Assembly: GCA_002964805.2 (NCBI GenBank)
Contig: PUDQ02000020.1
Location: forward strand, 310,001-374,000
Source: Trametes villosa
Taxonomy: Eukaryota; Basidiomycota; Agaricomycetes; Polyporales; Polyporaceae
Direction of reading: 5' to 3'
DNA: 64,000 bases
Part shown: positions 35,564-44,746 of the stretch, one piece after another
How the letters are laid out: each line of letters starts with the position of its first letter
Numbering within the stretch: position 1 is the first letter of the stretch
The notes under the pieces: model-generated
Databases searched by the model: none
Told to the model about the DNA's origin: nothing
Seen by the model: the letters and a program-made list of their open reading frames with translations, nothing else
Program-made: the position numbers and the translations under genes

Positions 35564-36336
35564 GCGCCTCCCCCCGCGCTCCGCTGTACGGACTTGGGGC
35601 GCGGCCGCCTCCCATGGCCCGCCCTATCCTCCCTGGCCCGTTCCTTGTACCACATACCCCCACAACCCCATGTACCATCAGATCTCCAGGGACCGGTCGA
35701 TCGAATGCCACTCCGATCGCGCTCAGCCAATCTTGACCGGGGGGATGATGCCCGCCGCGCGGGGTCGTGCCAGCGATCGCCCGGCGCGCAGGGTCTCGAA
35801 TCACGATGCGCGATCCCGAGTCCGAGGCGGGGGCCGGGGGCACAACTGCTTGATCCTGCGCGAGGAGCTGGAGTGCGCGATATGCTGTTTGCGGGCTGCT
35901 GCGTCAGTGCGTCTGCACCCGGCCAGGGCGGCACTGGGCGGCGGCAGGGTGTGGTCTCGGATCTTTCCCTTAGTGCGGTTTCTTGCGGGACGTGCCAGTG
36001 GCAGAGCGTGGATGACGAAGGGCGGGCGCGTCAGCACGCGTCACCGTCGCGGCAGAGTTCAGCCTGATATATCTTCACGCTTCTTCTGAGCCAACAGTGA
36101 GCAAAGGAAGCGCGAGGATGAGCAACATAGCCTGAGCGCATATTGTGGCACAACCTACTGCCGAATTTGAATGCTGTAACGGCATAAGACGCGCGTTGTT
36201 TGTCCGTGTTAGGCTGCAGCCTCATCGCGTAGGCGCCAATCTCCCCCACGTGAGCGCGTCTCTGCACGCTCCCGCCATCATCCTCGGCTCTCCCCGCACC
36301 AGACCGGACGTCCACCTCTCCTTGGCAGTCACTCTC
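35564..36336. other. Intergenic, no gene recognised
   Basis: Spacer between SDS22 and the CCDC174-like gene, both on the plus strand. Only chance open frames are present. Confidence 0.5.
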
Positions 36337-37820
36337 ATGGCGCCGGTCGACAAGGCGAAGGCGAAAGGAATCAGTGCGAGCTCTTTCTTTGACCTCAAGG
36401 CCGAGCTTTCGAAAAAGGAGGAGGAGTTCGCGAAGAACAAGGCTGCGGGGAAGGCGGAGGCGGTCGTGGGTGGGGTGAAACGGAACGACAAGGTGTGCAT
36501 CTGTACTCGGCTGTGTTCGTGGACACCATACCAACACCCCATTCAATGTAACAGAAGTTGTCGAAATGGGCAAAGGCGAACGCTGGAGTGCAGGCTCGCG
36601 CAACGAGGGACATCGAGCTCGATGAGATTAGCAAGCCGACGCTGGAGAGCGCGCGCGCGATCCTCGAACGCAAGGCGAAGGTGTATGACAAGCTGCGGAA
36701 GGGCAAGAGCGGGGGCCTCGATGACAAGCAGTACGATGCGCTTTTGGTAGACGTGAGTAGGAGCAGCGTGGAATATCACCGAACGGTGCTTACGGACGCC
36801 TTGGACCAGTTTGAGCAGAAGGGCATCGACCCGTATTTTGAGTCGGACAGCGACGACGTGGACGAGTCCCTGACCGTGCCAACAGCACCTCAGGATGATG
36901 AGGTGCGTGCCGCTTCTAGTGTGTGCTGGGGCTTAGAGCTGAGGTGCGCGGGATCATTCACAGGACGACCCTATCGTCGAATACCAAGACGAGTTCGGAC
37001 GAGCACGCACCGGGAGACGTTCTGAAATACCTCGACATCTGCTACCACAGCCCGAGAAGGAGAAGGAGGAGGACTTCGAGTGAGCAATTGTTGCTCACAT
37101 CGCTCAATGCCGTTGTGCTAACGTATCTCTTCCGCAGTCCCTACGTTATCTGTAAGTGTCCGATGCTCCAACCTCTCTCATGTCATCCTAACTTCTCCAG
37201 ACAACCCCGTCAACCACTTCCCGGTATACGAGCCCTCCGCAGACCGCGTCGAGCAAATCCGCGCCGAGTACGCAGAAGAGAACAACCCCCTCAATCAACA
37301 CTACGACGCCACACGCGAGGTGCGCGCCAAGGGCGCAGGCTTCTACCAGTTCTCGGGCGACGAGGAGACCCGCAAGAAGCAGATGGAGGAGCTCCGCAAG
37401 GCGCGCGAGGAGACAGAGCGTACACGGGCGGAGGTCGGCGCGGAAGACGTACTTCCCGGGGAGGTGGAGGGCATGAGCACGGGCGGGGAGGCGAGTGCTG
37501 CTGCGACGAAGAGCCGGGCCATGGAGAAGCGGAAGCGCGAGCTGGAGGAGCGGAGGAAGCTACTGGATGCGAAGAGGAGGAAGGTGGGCGGGAAGGAGGA
37601 CTCGGCCACATCAAAGGCGTCTCCCGCACCAGAAAGTGAGAGAAACGGCGCCGGCGCAACCCCAGTGGCTGGCGCCCCTGCGTTTGACCCCTTTGCCGCG
37701 TTGGAGGCTCAGTCAAGCTCTGGAAAGGGGAAGAGCAAGGCAACCGCGCCCACATTCAACGCTGCCGACGACTTCCTGGCGCAACTGGAGCAGGATATCA
37801 TCAAGGGAAAGGGTACATGA
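36337..37820 (+). CDS. CCDC174-like nuclear coiled-coil protein (DUF4078)
   Basis: Six exons (36337-36492, 36555-36752, 36810-36902, 36964-37079, 37138-37151, 37201-37820) give 398 residues; the fifth exon is only 14 nt. The intron at 36753-36809 is in frame and could be retained without a stop. Family blocks in order are ISASSFFDLKAELSKKEEEF, LSKWAKANAGVQARATRDIE, AKVYDKLRKGKSGGLDDKQY, PIVEYQDEFGRARTGRRSE and HYDATREVRAKGAGFYQFSG. A charged coiled coil (EETRKKQMEELRKAREETER) and a basic tail follow. Human CCDC174 is a nuclear protein linked to RNA processing and the exon-junction complex; a similar role here is inferred. Confidence 0.87.
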
Positions 37821-37864
37821 TATTCCGTGGGTATCGCTCTGCTCCTGGCCCGTACTCTATGTCC

Positions 37865-38926
37865 TCACCTGTGCCCTTCATAGCCTGCCCTTTTCCTCGC
37901 CTCCTGTACAAGACGTTCCGGGCATATCATGCTATACCGTCCTCCCTCCTGCGCATACTCCACGTGCACCTCGCCCCTCTTCGTCATCCGCCGCTTGACC
38001 TCCTCCCGTCCCTCAAGTACATCCGCCATGAACGCTTTCGACGAACGGAGAACGTCCAACGCATTTCCCCCTGCAGTCTCGTGCCCACAGCTAATCCGCA
38101 CCTCGTCCGCTCTCTCGGAGGCCTCCACCACCGCGATGAGGTCGTCGACAGAGCGCAGCCACACCGCGATGCTGCCCTCATTCGGGAAGATGATGGGCGC
38201 CCACTCGTACAAGGTGTCCCCGACATACAGCATACCCTCGCCCTCATCCCACAGTGCAAGCTCGTCGGGGGTATGGCCGGGTGTGTGGAGAAGCTCAACT
38301 CCCAGCGGGACACCGTCGGCAGAGGGGATTGGGGAACGGTGTGGCAGCAGGGTGGGCGTATACGAAGGCGTATTGATCCCGAGGTTCGTGCACAGCGAGT
38401 GCTCTGGGAGCACATCCGGTGCGAGGAAGGCAGGGTCATACCCCGACGCGATGACCCGCGAGTCCCCCGCGAACTGCTCGACGCCCACTACACGCGCCGC
38501 ACATTCAGGTTCCTCCACCCCAGCTCATCCCGGATGAACGCGACACGACGTACGGATGTGATCATAATGACAATGGCTCAGCACCACAACATACTCCAGC
38601 TCCCCCTTCGGATTCAGTGGCCGTCCGCCATTATCCACGACCGGCGCGCGGTCGAGGAAGTCGCGCACGCGCGGGAAGGACGCGTCCGGCGTACGGGTTG
38701 CGCCGCCGCAGCCGGTGTCGAGCAGGAGAAGCGTGTGCGCGGCGGGGACGCGCTTCGCGTAGAGGAGCGGGCGTTCGTCGTAGATGTCGTCGACCTCGGT
38801 GAGCACGAAGGTTGTTGGGGTCAGCCGGCGCGCGGTGAACGCAGGGCGGCTCGGCGGGGTGGCAGAAGGGAGACTGCGTGGGTTGGCTGCTTTGGTGCGG
38901 CTTGTGGGTGCGTCGAGGCGCGCCAT
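37865..38926 (-). CDS. Metallo-beta-lactamase-fold hydrolase
   Basis: Two exons (38926-38554, 38487-37865) give 331 residues, with a 66-bp intron directly after the metal motif. The HxHxDH signature is HCHYDH at residues 118-123. Further metal ligands are expected in HTPGHTPDE, YVGDTLYEW and ISCGHE. All are present, so the enzyme looks catalytically competent. Members with this layout are usually thioester or lactone hydrolases or glyoxalase II-like enzymes; the substrate cannot be read from the sequence. Its 3' end converges on the CCDC174-like gene with only 44 bp between the stops, so the two transcripts probably overlap. Confidence 0.85.
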
Positions 38927-39201
38927 CGGTTGGGCGTCGCGATGTGTCTTGGTTAGGATGTGTGTCTGGATCTACACGCCGATGGTAGTGGCGGCTGCGA
39001 AGAGCGATAAGGCTGCTCCGGCCGTCTGCTCCGGAATCGTCGTTCGCACCACTACTCGACTTCCTTCCCATACAGTGGTTTCTTACCCACTATACACGCC
39101 ACTATAGCTTCCACCGCGTTTAGACATAGCTCCGTAGCCATCATCTATCCAGATCTCCTCGCGATCGCTCATCACCAATATGTAAGCTGTGCATTGTGTA
39201 T

Positions 39202-39574
39202 TCACCCTCCGGAAACAGGACAGATCACCGCGACCTCCTCCCCGCCCTTGAGCACGACACGCGCCGGGTCCTCGACCATCTCCTCGTCGACCGCCCACTG
39301 GCTCTGCGCGAGCACCGCGCCGAGGCGCGTCCCCGGGTGGCGCGCCGCGAGCACCTCCGCGAGTGTGCTGAGTGGAAAGCCCCCTGCTGCTGCTCAATGT
39401 GCGATCGTGTCAGATCTTCCCGCTGCGCTATGGTAAGGGGCACTGGCACCTACACGATGCGGAAGACGCGGGGAGGGGAACGCGTTCGGAGGTGAGCCCC
39501 GTCTCGGTCGATGCGGCGGCGAAGTAGAGCACGGTGATCGTAGGTGCGTCGTTGGTAGGGGTTGTGGCGGACAT
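39202..39574 (-). CDS. MOCS2A: Molybdopterin synthase sulfur-carrier subunit (MoaD/MOCS2A)
   Basis: Two exons (39574-39454, 39383-39202) give 100 residues. The first exon encodes a beta-grasp start, ITVLYFAAASTETGLTSERV. The second gives LSTLAEVLAARHPGTRLGAV and VLKGGEEVAVICPVSGG, ending in the mandatory Gly-Gly. This small protein carries the thiocarboxylate sulfur for conversion of cyclic pyranopterin monophosphate to molybdopterin, together with the large subunit MOCS2B, in the cytosol. Needed enzymes include nitrate reductase and sulfite oxidase. Neither half of the gene makes a long open frame, so it is easy to miss. The donor (T|GTAGGT) and acceptor (GCAG) restore the frame; the few residues at the joint are the least certain. 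Confidence 0.85.
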
Positions 39575-40011
39575 CGTTCAAGTGCAGGGGGACTGAGCGC
39601 GTACTCGGACAGACTGTGAGGGAGAGGCCCGGGGATCGTCGGATACGGCTCGATAGCGTCACGCAAGAGACAGCGCCTGCTATCATACATGATGCAGGTC
39701 GCAGGTGTAGTATTCATGTGCCGGAAACGACAGTGCTGGAAACAGTACTGTACTGCCGTCCTGGAAACTTGAAAGCACCAGACACATTGGTGGTTACGTA
39801 GTACTGACAGCAACAGACCGCTGTCGAGCACAAGCGCGGAGTACTAATACTTACAAAGTCTGCCTTTACAGTGCCCTGCAAGTGCCTTCACGAGAGCCAT
39901 GCATCACGTTCGCGTGAGAAGGACTGAAGGAGCCGAACTTCCAGCTGGACTGCCAGTCAACGTTCAACCCACACCGTCCTCTCTGTGCCCCCGCCGTGCA
40001 GCGAGCTCGAG
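39575..40011. promoter_or_regulatory. Divergent promoter, MOCS2A / orphan gene
   Basis: 437 bp between opposed start codons. It holds GCTGGAAAC-like and AGTACT short repeats near 39730-39850 but no obvious TATA box. Confidence 0.4.
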
Positions 40012-41377
40012 ATGGCGTCGCGCGACATCTACCACATCCCTCGCGAGCAAGTCGACGTCGAGGGCCTCGCCAACGAACTCGTGCGATACCTCAAGCTCAA
40101 CGTCGTCGACGCCCAGGTGCTCTCCGAGCATCCCAGAGAGCGTGACGAGCTCATCGCCGAGTTCAACGCTCTCCCCAACACCGAGCCCTCGTTCTGGCCC
40201 GCACATCCTGTCGGAGAAAACCTGCCCCCAGAGAGGTACCACCAGTATCTGGCGCAGGTGAACGCTGCCATTGAGCAGGTGTCTCCCCCAGGACCCCCGA
40301 CATTTCACCAACATCCCTGATGCCAGATCCGGACATTTTTGGCGTTTTGGAAGGCCCTATGCCTAGTGTAATACGGACAAAATGAGCTCCAAATCTGGCC
40401 AACCCTGGTGCCAAAGTCCGGACAAAGTCGTCCCTGGGCAGCCGCGGCCTGATCCTATCCGGACCAAACGTGGGCAGAGGCGCCCGCAGCCCGCGGCTCG
40501 CCAGTGGGCGCGGCTTCTGATTGGCCGGGCCTGGTTTTAGCGCCCGTAAGGCCTGAGGGATTCCCCGGACAAAATCCTGAAAAAACCTTCGAGGCCTGAG
40601 GTAATCCGGACGATTTAGGGCGCTTACTATGCCTGATCCCTCGGACAGACATGGCCAAATTTTGAGAAATTGGATCAGGCATTTTGGGGGATTGTCGGGG
40701 GTCCTTCTCCCCCGAGCTCGCTGAAGGAGTGGGTCGCAATTGTTGCGTATACTGCTTGAGCGTTGTGCTGACTCATGCACTCCTAGCCGGGTCTTGCGGG
40801 TGCATCTTGTCGCTGCAGCCACCGCGGTTTTCATGCAGTACAAGTTCTTAGGGCCGTTGCTAAATTATCCCGACCTCTCAAACCAAATCACACTGCGATA
40901 CAAAGCGATGTGCGTACTGAGTGGCGTGCGCTCCAGGTATCCGTGCTAATGTATGCAACGCACAGCTTCATGGATTTTATGGAGAATGAGTTCCTTGACC
41001 TCTTTCGGGCCTATCGCCGAAACGGAATGGCAGCATCCAACCCGGCAGCCACTGCCCTGCCAAACACCCTGAACCCACTTAACCTCCCAGCACCAGCTCA
41101 TCAGTCTGGCACACCGAATGCGTTCACCGACAGCGAGGTCGCAGGGTATCTGGACCGCCCCAAGACGCTGCTGGGCAAGCAGTTCTTGCATGCGCCGCCG
41201 TCTGGTGAGGAACAGGAGTACAAGGGCTTGTGGGCGGCGGAATCGTACAGCGTGCAGATGGAGGACGGGCACGTCGACGACGAGTTCCTCGTTCGCCTCG
41301 AGGCGTTCGGCGAAGACTCGCTGCCCATGGGCAGGGACGATATGGAGTTCCTTTTGAAGCATTCGACGCTGGTGTGA
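40012..41377 (+). CDS. Orphan protein interrupted by a MITE-bearing intron
   Basis: The best model has two exons (40012-40278, 40937-41377) joined in phase 0 to give 235 residues with no family I recognise. Exon 1 encodes MASRDIYHIPREQVDVEGLA ... HQYLAQVNAAIEQ. Exon 2 continues VSVLMYATHSFMDFMENEFL ... RDDMEFLLKHSTLV. It is mildly acidic and Leu-rich, with a Pro/Asn/Thr linker, and no signal peptide or membrane segment. The 658-bp intron contains a complete 416-bp transposon insertion; without it the intron would be about 234 bp, still long for this genome. Alternatively the upstream and downstream parts are separate genes, or the element truncates exon 1 at a stop at 40318-40320. Confidence 0.6.
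40282..40289. repeat. Left 8-bp target-site duplication
   Basis: TCTCCCCC directly abuts the left terminal repeat and is identical to the copy at 40706-40713. Confidence 0.9.
40290..40705. mobile_element. 416-bp hAT-type MITE
   Basis: The ends are inverted repeats: the left starts AGGACCCCCGACA and the right end is its exact reverse complement (13/13). Similarity extends inward through a CCCTGAT/GCCTGAT block to roughly 30 bp. The element is flanked by perfect 8-bp duplications TCTCCCCC, the hallmark of hAT-superfamily transposition. Subterminal copies of TCCGGAC occur at 40328, 40417, 40458 and 40605, with CGGACAAA variants at 40374 and 40566; clustered short motifs of this kind are the usual hAT transposase binding sites. 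There is no transposase frame, so the element is non-autonomous. It lies inside the intron of the orphan gene. The perfect duplication suggests a fairly recent insertion. Confidence 0.9.
40706..40713. repeat. Right 8-bp target-site duplication
   Basis: TCTCCCCC directly follows the right terminal repeat of the MITE and is identical to the left copy at 40282-40289. Confidence 0.9.
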
Positions 41378-43545
41378 ACACCGGTCTTTCCTGCTTTCCT
41401 GCTGATTGCTCGCTCTCTTGCTGTGCAGTATGCTTTCTCGTGCTGACACCGATGACCTCCACGGGTCACCATGGACAGAGTGGATATACAATCGTTATTG
41501 ACGAGGATCGACAGGATATGCTATCACAACATATGAACAACCTAAGAGTGCCCGACATTTCCGGCTACCGTCGCGAGGAGATGTACATAGCGATAGGCAG
41601 AGGAAGGAAGCGTTCACGTTACCTGAGCGCAGTTGGCTTCCCCGCCTTCTGTGGCGGGTACTAGACCCGGGGGCCACGATGAGGCCTGCGCTGTCCCCAA
41701 GATATACCCCAGCCTCTGCCCACCCCCGGCAGGAATGTCATACATACCTGACCCGCGTTGGCGGGGTGTCGACGGCCTCGAGAGCTTGAAGGCATCGTTC
41801 GCGGAGGGCACTTCGTCGTCGTCTTCGCCCGTCGTCGTCTTCGCCCGCCGTCGGCGTCTTCGCCCATCGATCGCGCGCCGTCGTCTTCGTCCGTCCGCCT
41901 CCGCCCGTCCATCGCGACCTGGTCTTCTTGTCGTCCTCGGTCTTGCGTGCGCCGCTCGACGGTGTCTCGCCGCGCTGTGGGGAGAAACGAAAGCAAGCAG
42001 ACCGTCAGAAGCCCTGCGGGAGACGTTCAGCATGCAGCTCAGACGCGAGACGGGCAGCGGTCACTTACCCCACAGGCGGGTGGTCAACGCTTCCACGGTG
42101 GCCCCCCTCCCCTATTAGGGTCCAGCGCGGGGCCCAAAGCTCGCATTCGCGATACTTGTCTTGCAGGGCACTTGTCTATAAGCCACGACATCTCACTCCT
42201 CCAACACCACGCCTGCACGACACCACATGCATCCGAGTCAGTCCATGGCGGAAGCTGAGGGGAGAGGACCGAGGACGTACCACTCTGGCGGGTGTCGGTT
42301 GCTGCGCGTGCCGCGCAGGCCTTGCGGCCACGTCGTCAGCTGCGCATCTCCCGGTGCGATGTGCAGTCGGGGAAGGGGAGGTGGGTGGTAGGATGAAGGA
42401 AAGAGGGGATGCGCGGGGAGGGTGGTTGATATACCGAGTAGGGAGGCTGACCGGCGGCGGGGGGCGGGCGGCTGCCGAAGCGAACAGGTGCCCGAGTTGA
42501 CGTCGATCGTGGTTGGCTCGCCGGCGCCGAGGAGACCGGTGAGCAAGTCCCGGAACTTAGCGATGAATCCTTCGCGGACGAGGCCATGACATTACGATCG
42601 AAGGAAGATTCTCTTAGAGAGTCTGAGGAGCTTCGATAGAAGTGGTTTAGCGGCAGGCGATCTAAGAAGTATAAGAGCGGCGTGCATCGCGTACTATAAG
42701 GCGGCTGACTTGAGTATACTCCGACTACACAGCGTTGAACCTGAAGCTTTGAAGGCCTGAAGGCCTTGGGTGTGAGCTGTCGTACGGACAGGCGATAGGG
42801 ACCGTGAAGTACATGACGTACCGGGCCATCCTAGATATTTTGAACGGCGGGCTATAGGTCGGCTCCGCCGTCGCCTCGATCGGGACGAGTGTCGAGGCGG
42901 ACGACGGCGGCGTCGCGACGTTCCGCCGGTGGCTTCTGCTGGCGATCACGCGTGGGCCTGCAGTTGTGGCGCTGCTTGCGTTCTAACTCAACGGCGGCGG
43001 TGTGACTCTGAGGGCGAGAAGACGAGCTTCAAGAGGAAGAGCGTCTGACTGGACATCGGGACCAGCACTGGACGGCAGGCAGTGTGGTGAGTGTGAGAAG
43101 TACACATCGGCGAGCGCGGGTGCCGACTGGACTGTTTAAGCTGACGGCGCACCTTGAGCATGCACATCCAGCCGCGAGGTCCGTCTTGCAAACGGGTGAG
43201 ATGTGCACGCTCGCCACCGCCTTCTTTCAGACGGCCCGCAGCTGCGCAGACGTCCAATAGCCGGCCCAATGTGTCGAAAATCTGCTTGGGAGGACCGTTA
43301 TATGACCCGTCGATATTCGTGGATGGGCCCGCATGCAGCTGAAGTACGCCGCGGGTGCACAAGTCGACGCTGATAGCGCGAACGAATTCGAGACGGACTC
43401 GGAGGCCATACGCGTACGCCACATCTAACGAAATCTATGGCACGTACATATACTGTACATCTGCCGGCTACCCGGCTCTCTCACCAGGCACCGCGCGATT
43501 TGGATTTGATTTCCTACACCCACCGCTGAATATCAAACAGCATCC
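41378..43545. other. Gene-poor region with simple repeats
   Basis: 2.2 kb between the orphan gene and the thiamine pyrophosphokinase stop. It has a GTC-rich tandem repeat. Minus-strand open frames at 42238-42587 and 42988-43422 could be pieces of a decayed or unrecognised gene, but they show no family blocks and I could not join them. Confidence 0.4.
41811..41915. repeat. GTCGTCTTCGCCC-type tandem repeat
   Basis: Imperfect direct repeats of GTC-GTC-TTC-GCCC units, several nearly exact, fade into related GTC/CGTCC-rich sequence. It has the look of a young minisatellite. Confidence 0.75.
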
Positions 43546-44565
43546 TCAGGCGGGGGCGAGCGGTCTTAGCTCCATCGTCCACCAGATCGGCCGGGTAGTC
43601 TTCACGGTCACGACAGGCTCTTCTGGCAGCAGGTGGTTGGATGTTGAGACCATGCCGTCGAACGACGATGGGTGCTCCGCTGTGAGAACGTCAATGCGGG
43701 GCGGGAATATGGCGAGGGCGCTGGACGTACTGAGGTTCCATCGGAGGCCTTCGGTGGTGAGGATCGTAGTGTCAATGCCTACTGGGAGCAGACCACAGGT
43801 AGGCCCGAAGAGCGTATGGTCGACATGAATACGGTGTTCTCCCTATCGCACAGGGCCGTCAATGATGGCACGGGAAACGAATGCATGCAGCTAACGCACC
43901 GAGTCCAGGACCCAGGCTACGTTGTCGTCCGTGATCACGAAGGTGCGTTTTCGGCTCCTGCGGAGCTTGTGCACAAGCGAGAGCGTGTGCACTGTCTGAT
44001 CGAGCCGTCCACTGAGCCCACCCAGAAGGACTATGGTATTTTGCTACATCGTGTGAGCAGCATCGGGGTTACCGAGAGTTCCATCGCGTACCTCGACGTG
44101 CCGCTCAGACTTCTCGTCTTCCACAAGCGCGCCGATGCACTTCATGAGGTCGGTCGAGTCCTGGTCCAGGTCGCGCACGATGCGCACGCCTTGCGACGCA
44201 TAGTACGCGCGCACATCGTCCCGGATAGAGTCGAGATCGCCCTTGATGAGATCCGGGGTGTACCTGCGGCGCGGTGAGGACGCGCGGCGATGAGAGAGGG
44301 GCGAGGTTACGTACGGGCGCGGCGCGACTCACAGGTGGCGCTTGTCCTTGCCGTCGTGGGCGAGGAGGAGGTCGTGGAGGCGGTTCGCGCCGCCGTCCGC
44401 GCAGGCGTGCCAGCGGGAGGCGTGCCAGACGCGGTCGAGGAGGGGGAAGGAGAAGGGCTGGTTGAGGACGATGAGCGCGTTGCGGTGGACGCGGAGGGGG
44501 TCGAGGAAGGAGACCTCCCAGGGCGTGAGCGCGTACGGCGAGGAGGAGGAGGCGGCGGCGGCCAT
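43546..44565 (-). CDS. THI80: Thiamine pyrophosphokinase
   Basis: Five exons (44565-44333, 44263-44092, 44043-43900, 43842-43731, 43679-43546) give 264 residues, typical for the family. The enzyme transfers pyrophosphate from ATP to thiamine in the cytosol, making the active cofactor. Family signatures are all present: ALIVLNQP, WHACADGGANRLHDL (from about residue 52), DLIKGDLDSIRDDV, RDLDQDSTDLMKCI, TIVLLGGLSGRLDQTVH and the C-terminal GMVSTSNHL ... PIWWTMEL. The third exon must start at 44043 (after TGTAG) to recover QNTIVLLGG; the nearer AG downstream breaks the frame. Its start is only 181 bp from the divergent CS-domain gene. Confidence 0.92.
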
Positions 44566-44746
44566 GAGGCGGGAGGAGGAGGAGAGCCGGGCCCGCGTCG
44601 CGCGTCGGGTAGCGAAGCGCGGACACGTGCCTCGACGGATCGGGGGCGTCGTGTCCTCGGACTCGGACTCGGCGAGTCAACCGTTGGGGCAGCCATGCTC
44701 TCTCCCTCGACCCACCACAACCGCGCGCGCACACCCCGCGCACGCC
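44566..44746. promoter_or_regulatory. Compact bidirectional promoter, THI80 / CS-domain gene
   Basis: Only 181 bp separate the two start codons, so the two genes must share core promoter space. It is very GC-rich, with no TATA box on either strand. No thiamine riboswitch or other regulatory fold could be recognised by eye. Confidence 0.6.

Noticed and set aside
40290..40320. Reading the orphan protein to a stop inside the MITE as its natural C-terminus
   Set aside because: Those codons (GPPTFHQHP) are transposon terminal-repeat sequence, and an in-phase splice around the element joins to a downstream exon with coding character.
42988..43422. Minus-strand frames near 42.2-43.4 kb considered as a membrane-protein gene
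   Set aside because: I tried to join them as a DUF6533/6534-type gene but found no helix pattern or family motif. They are kept only as a comment on the region.
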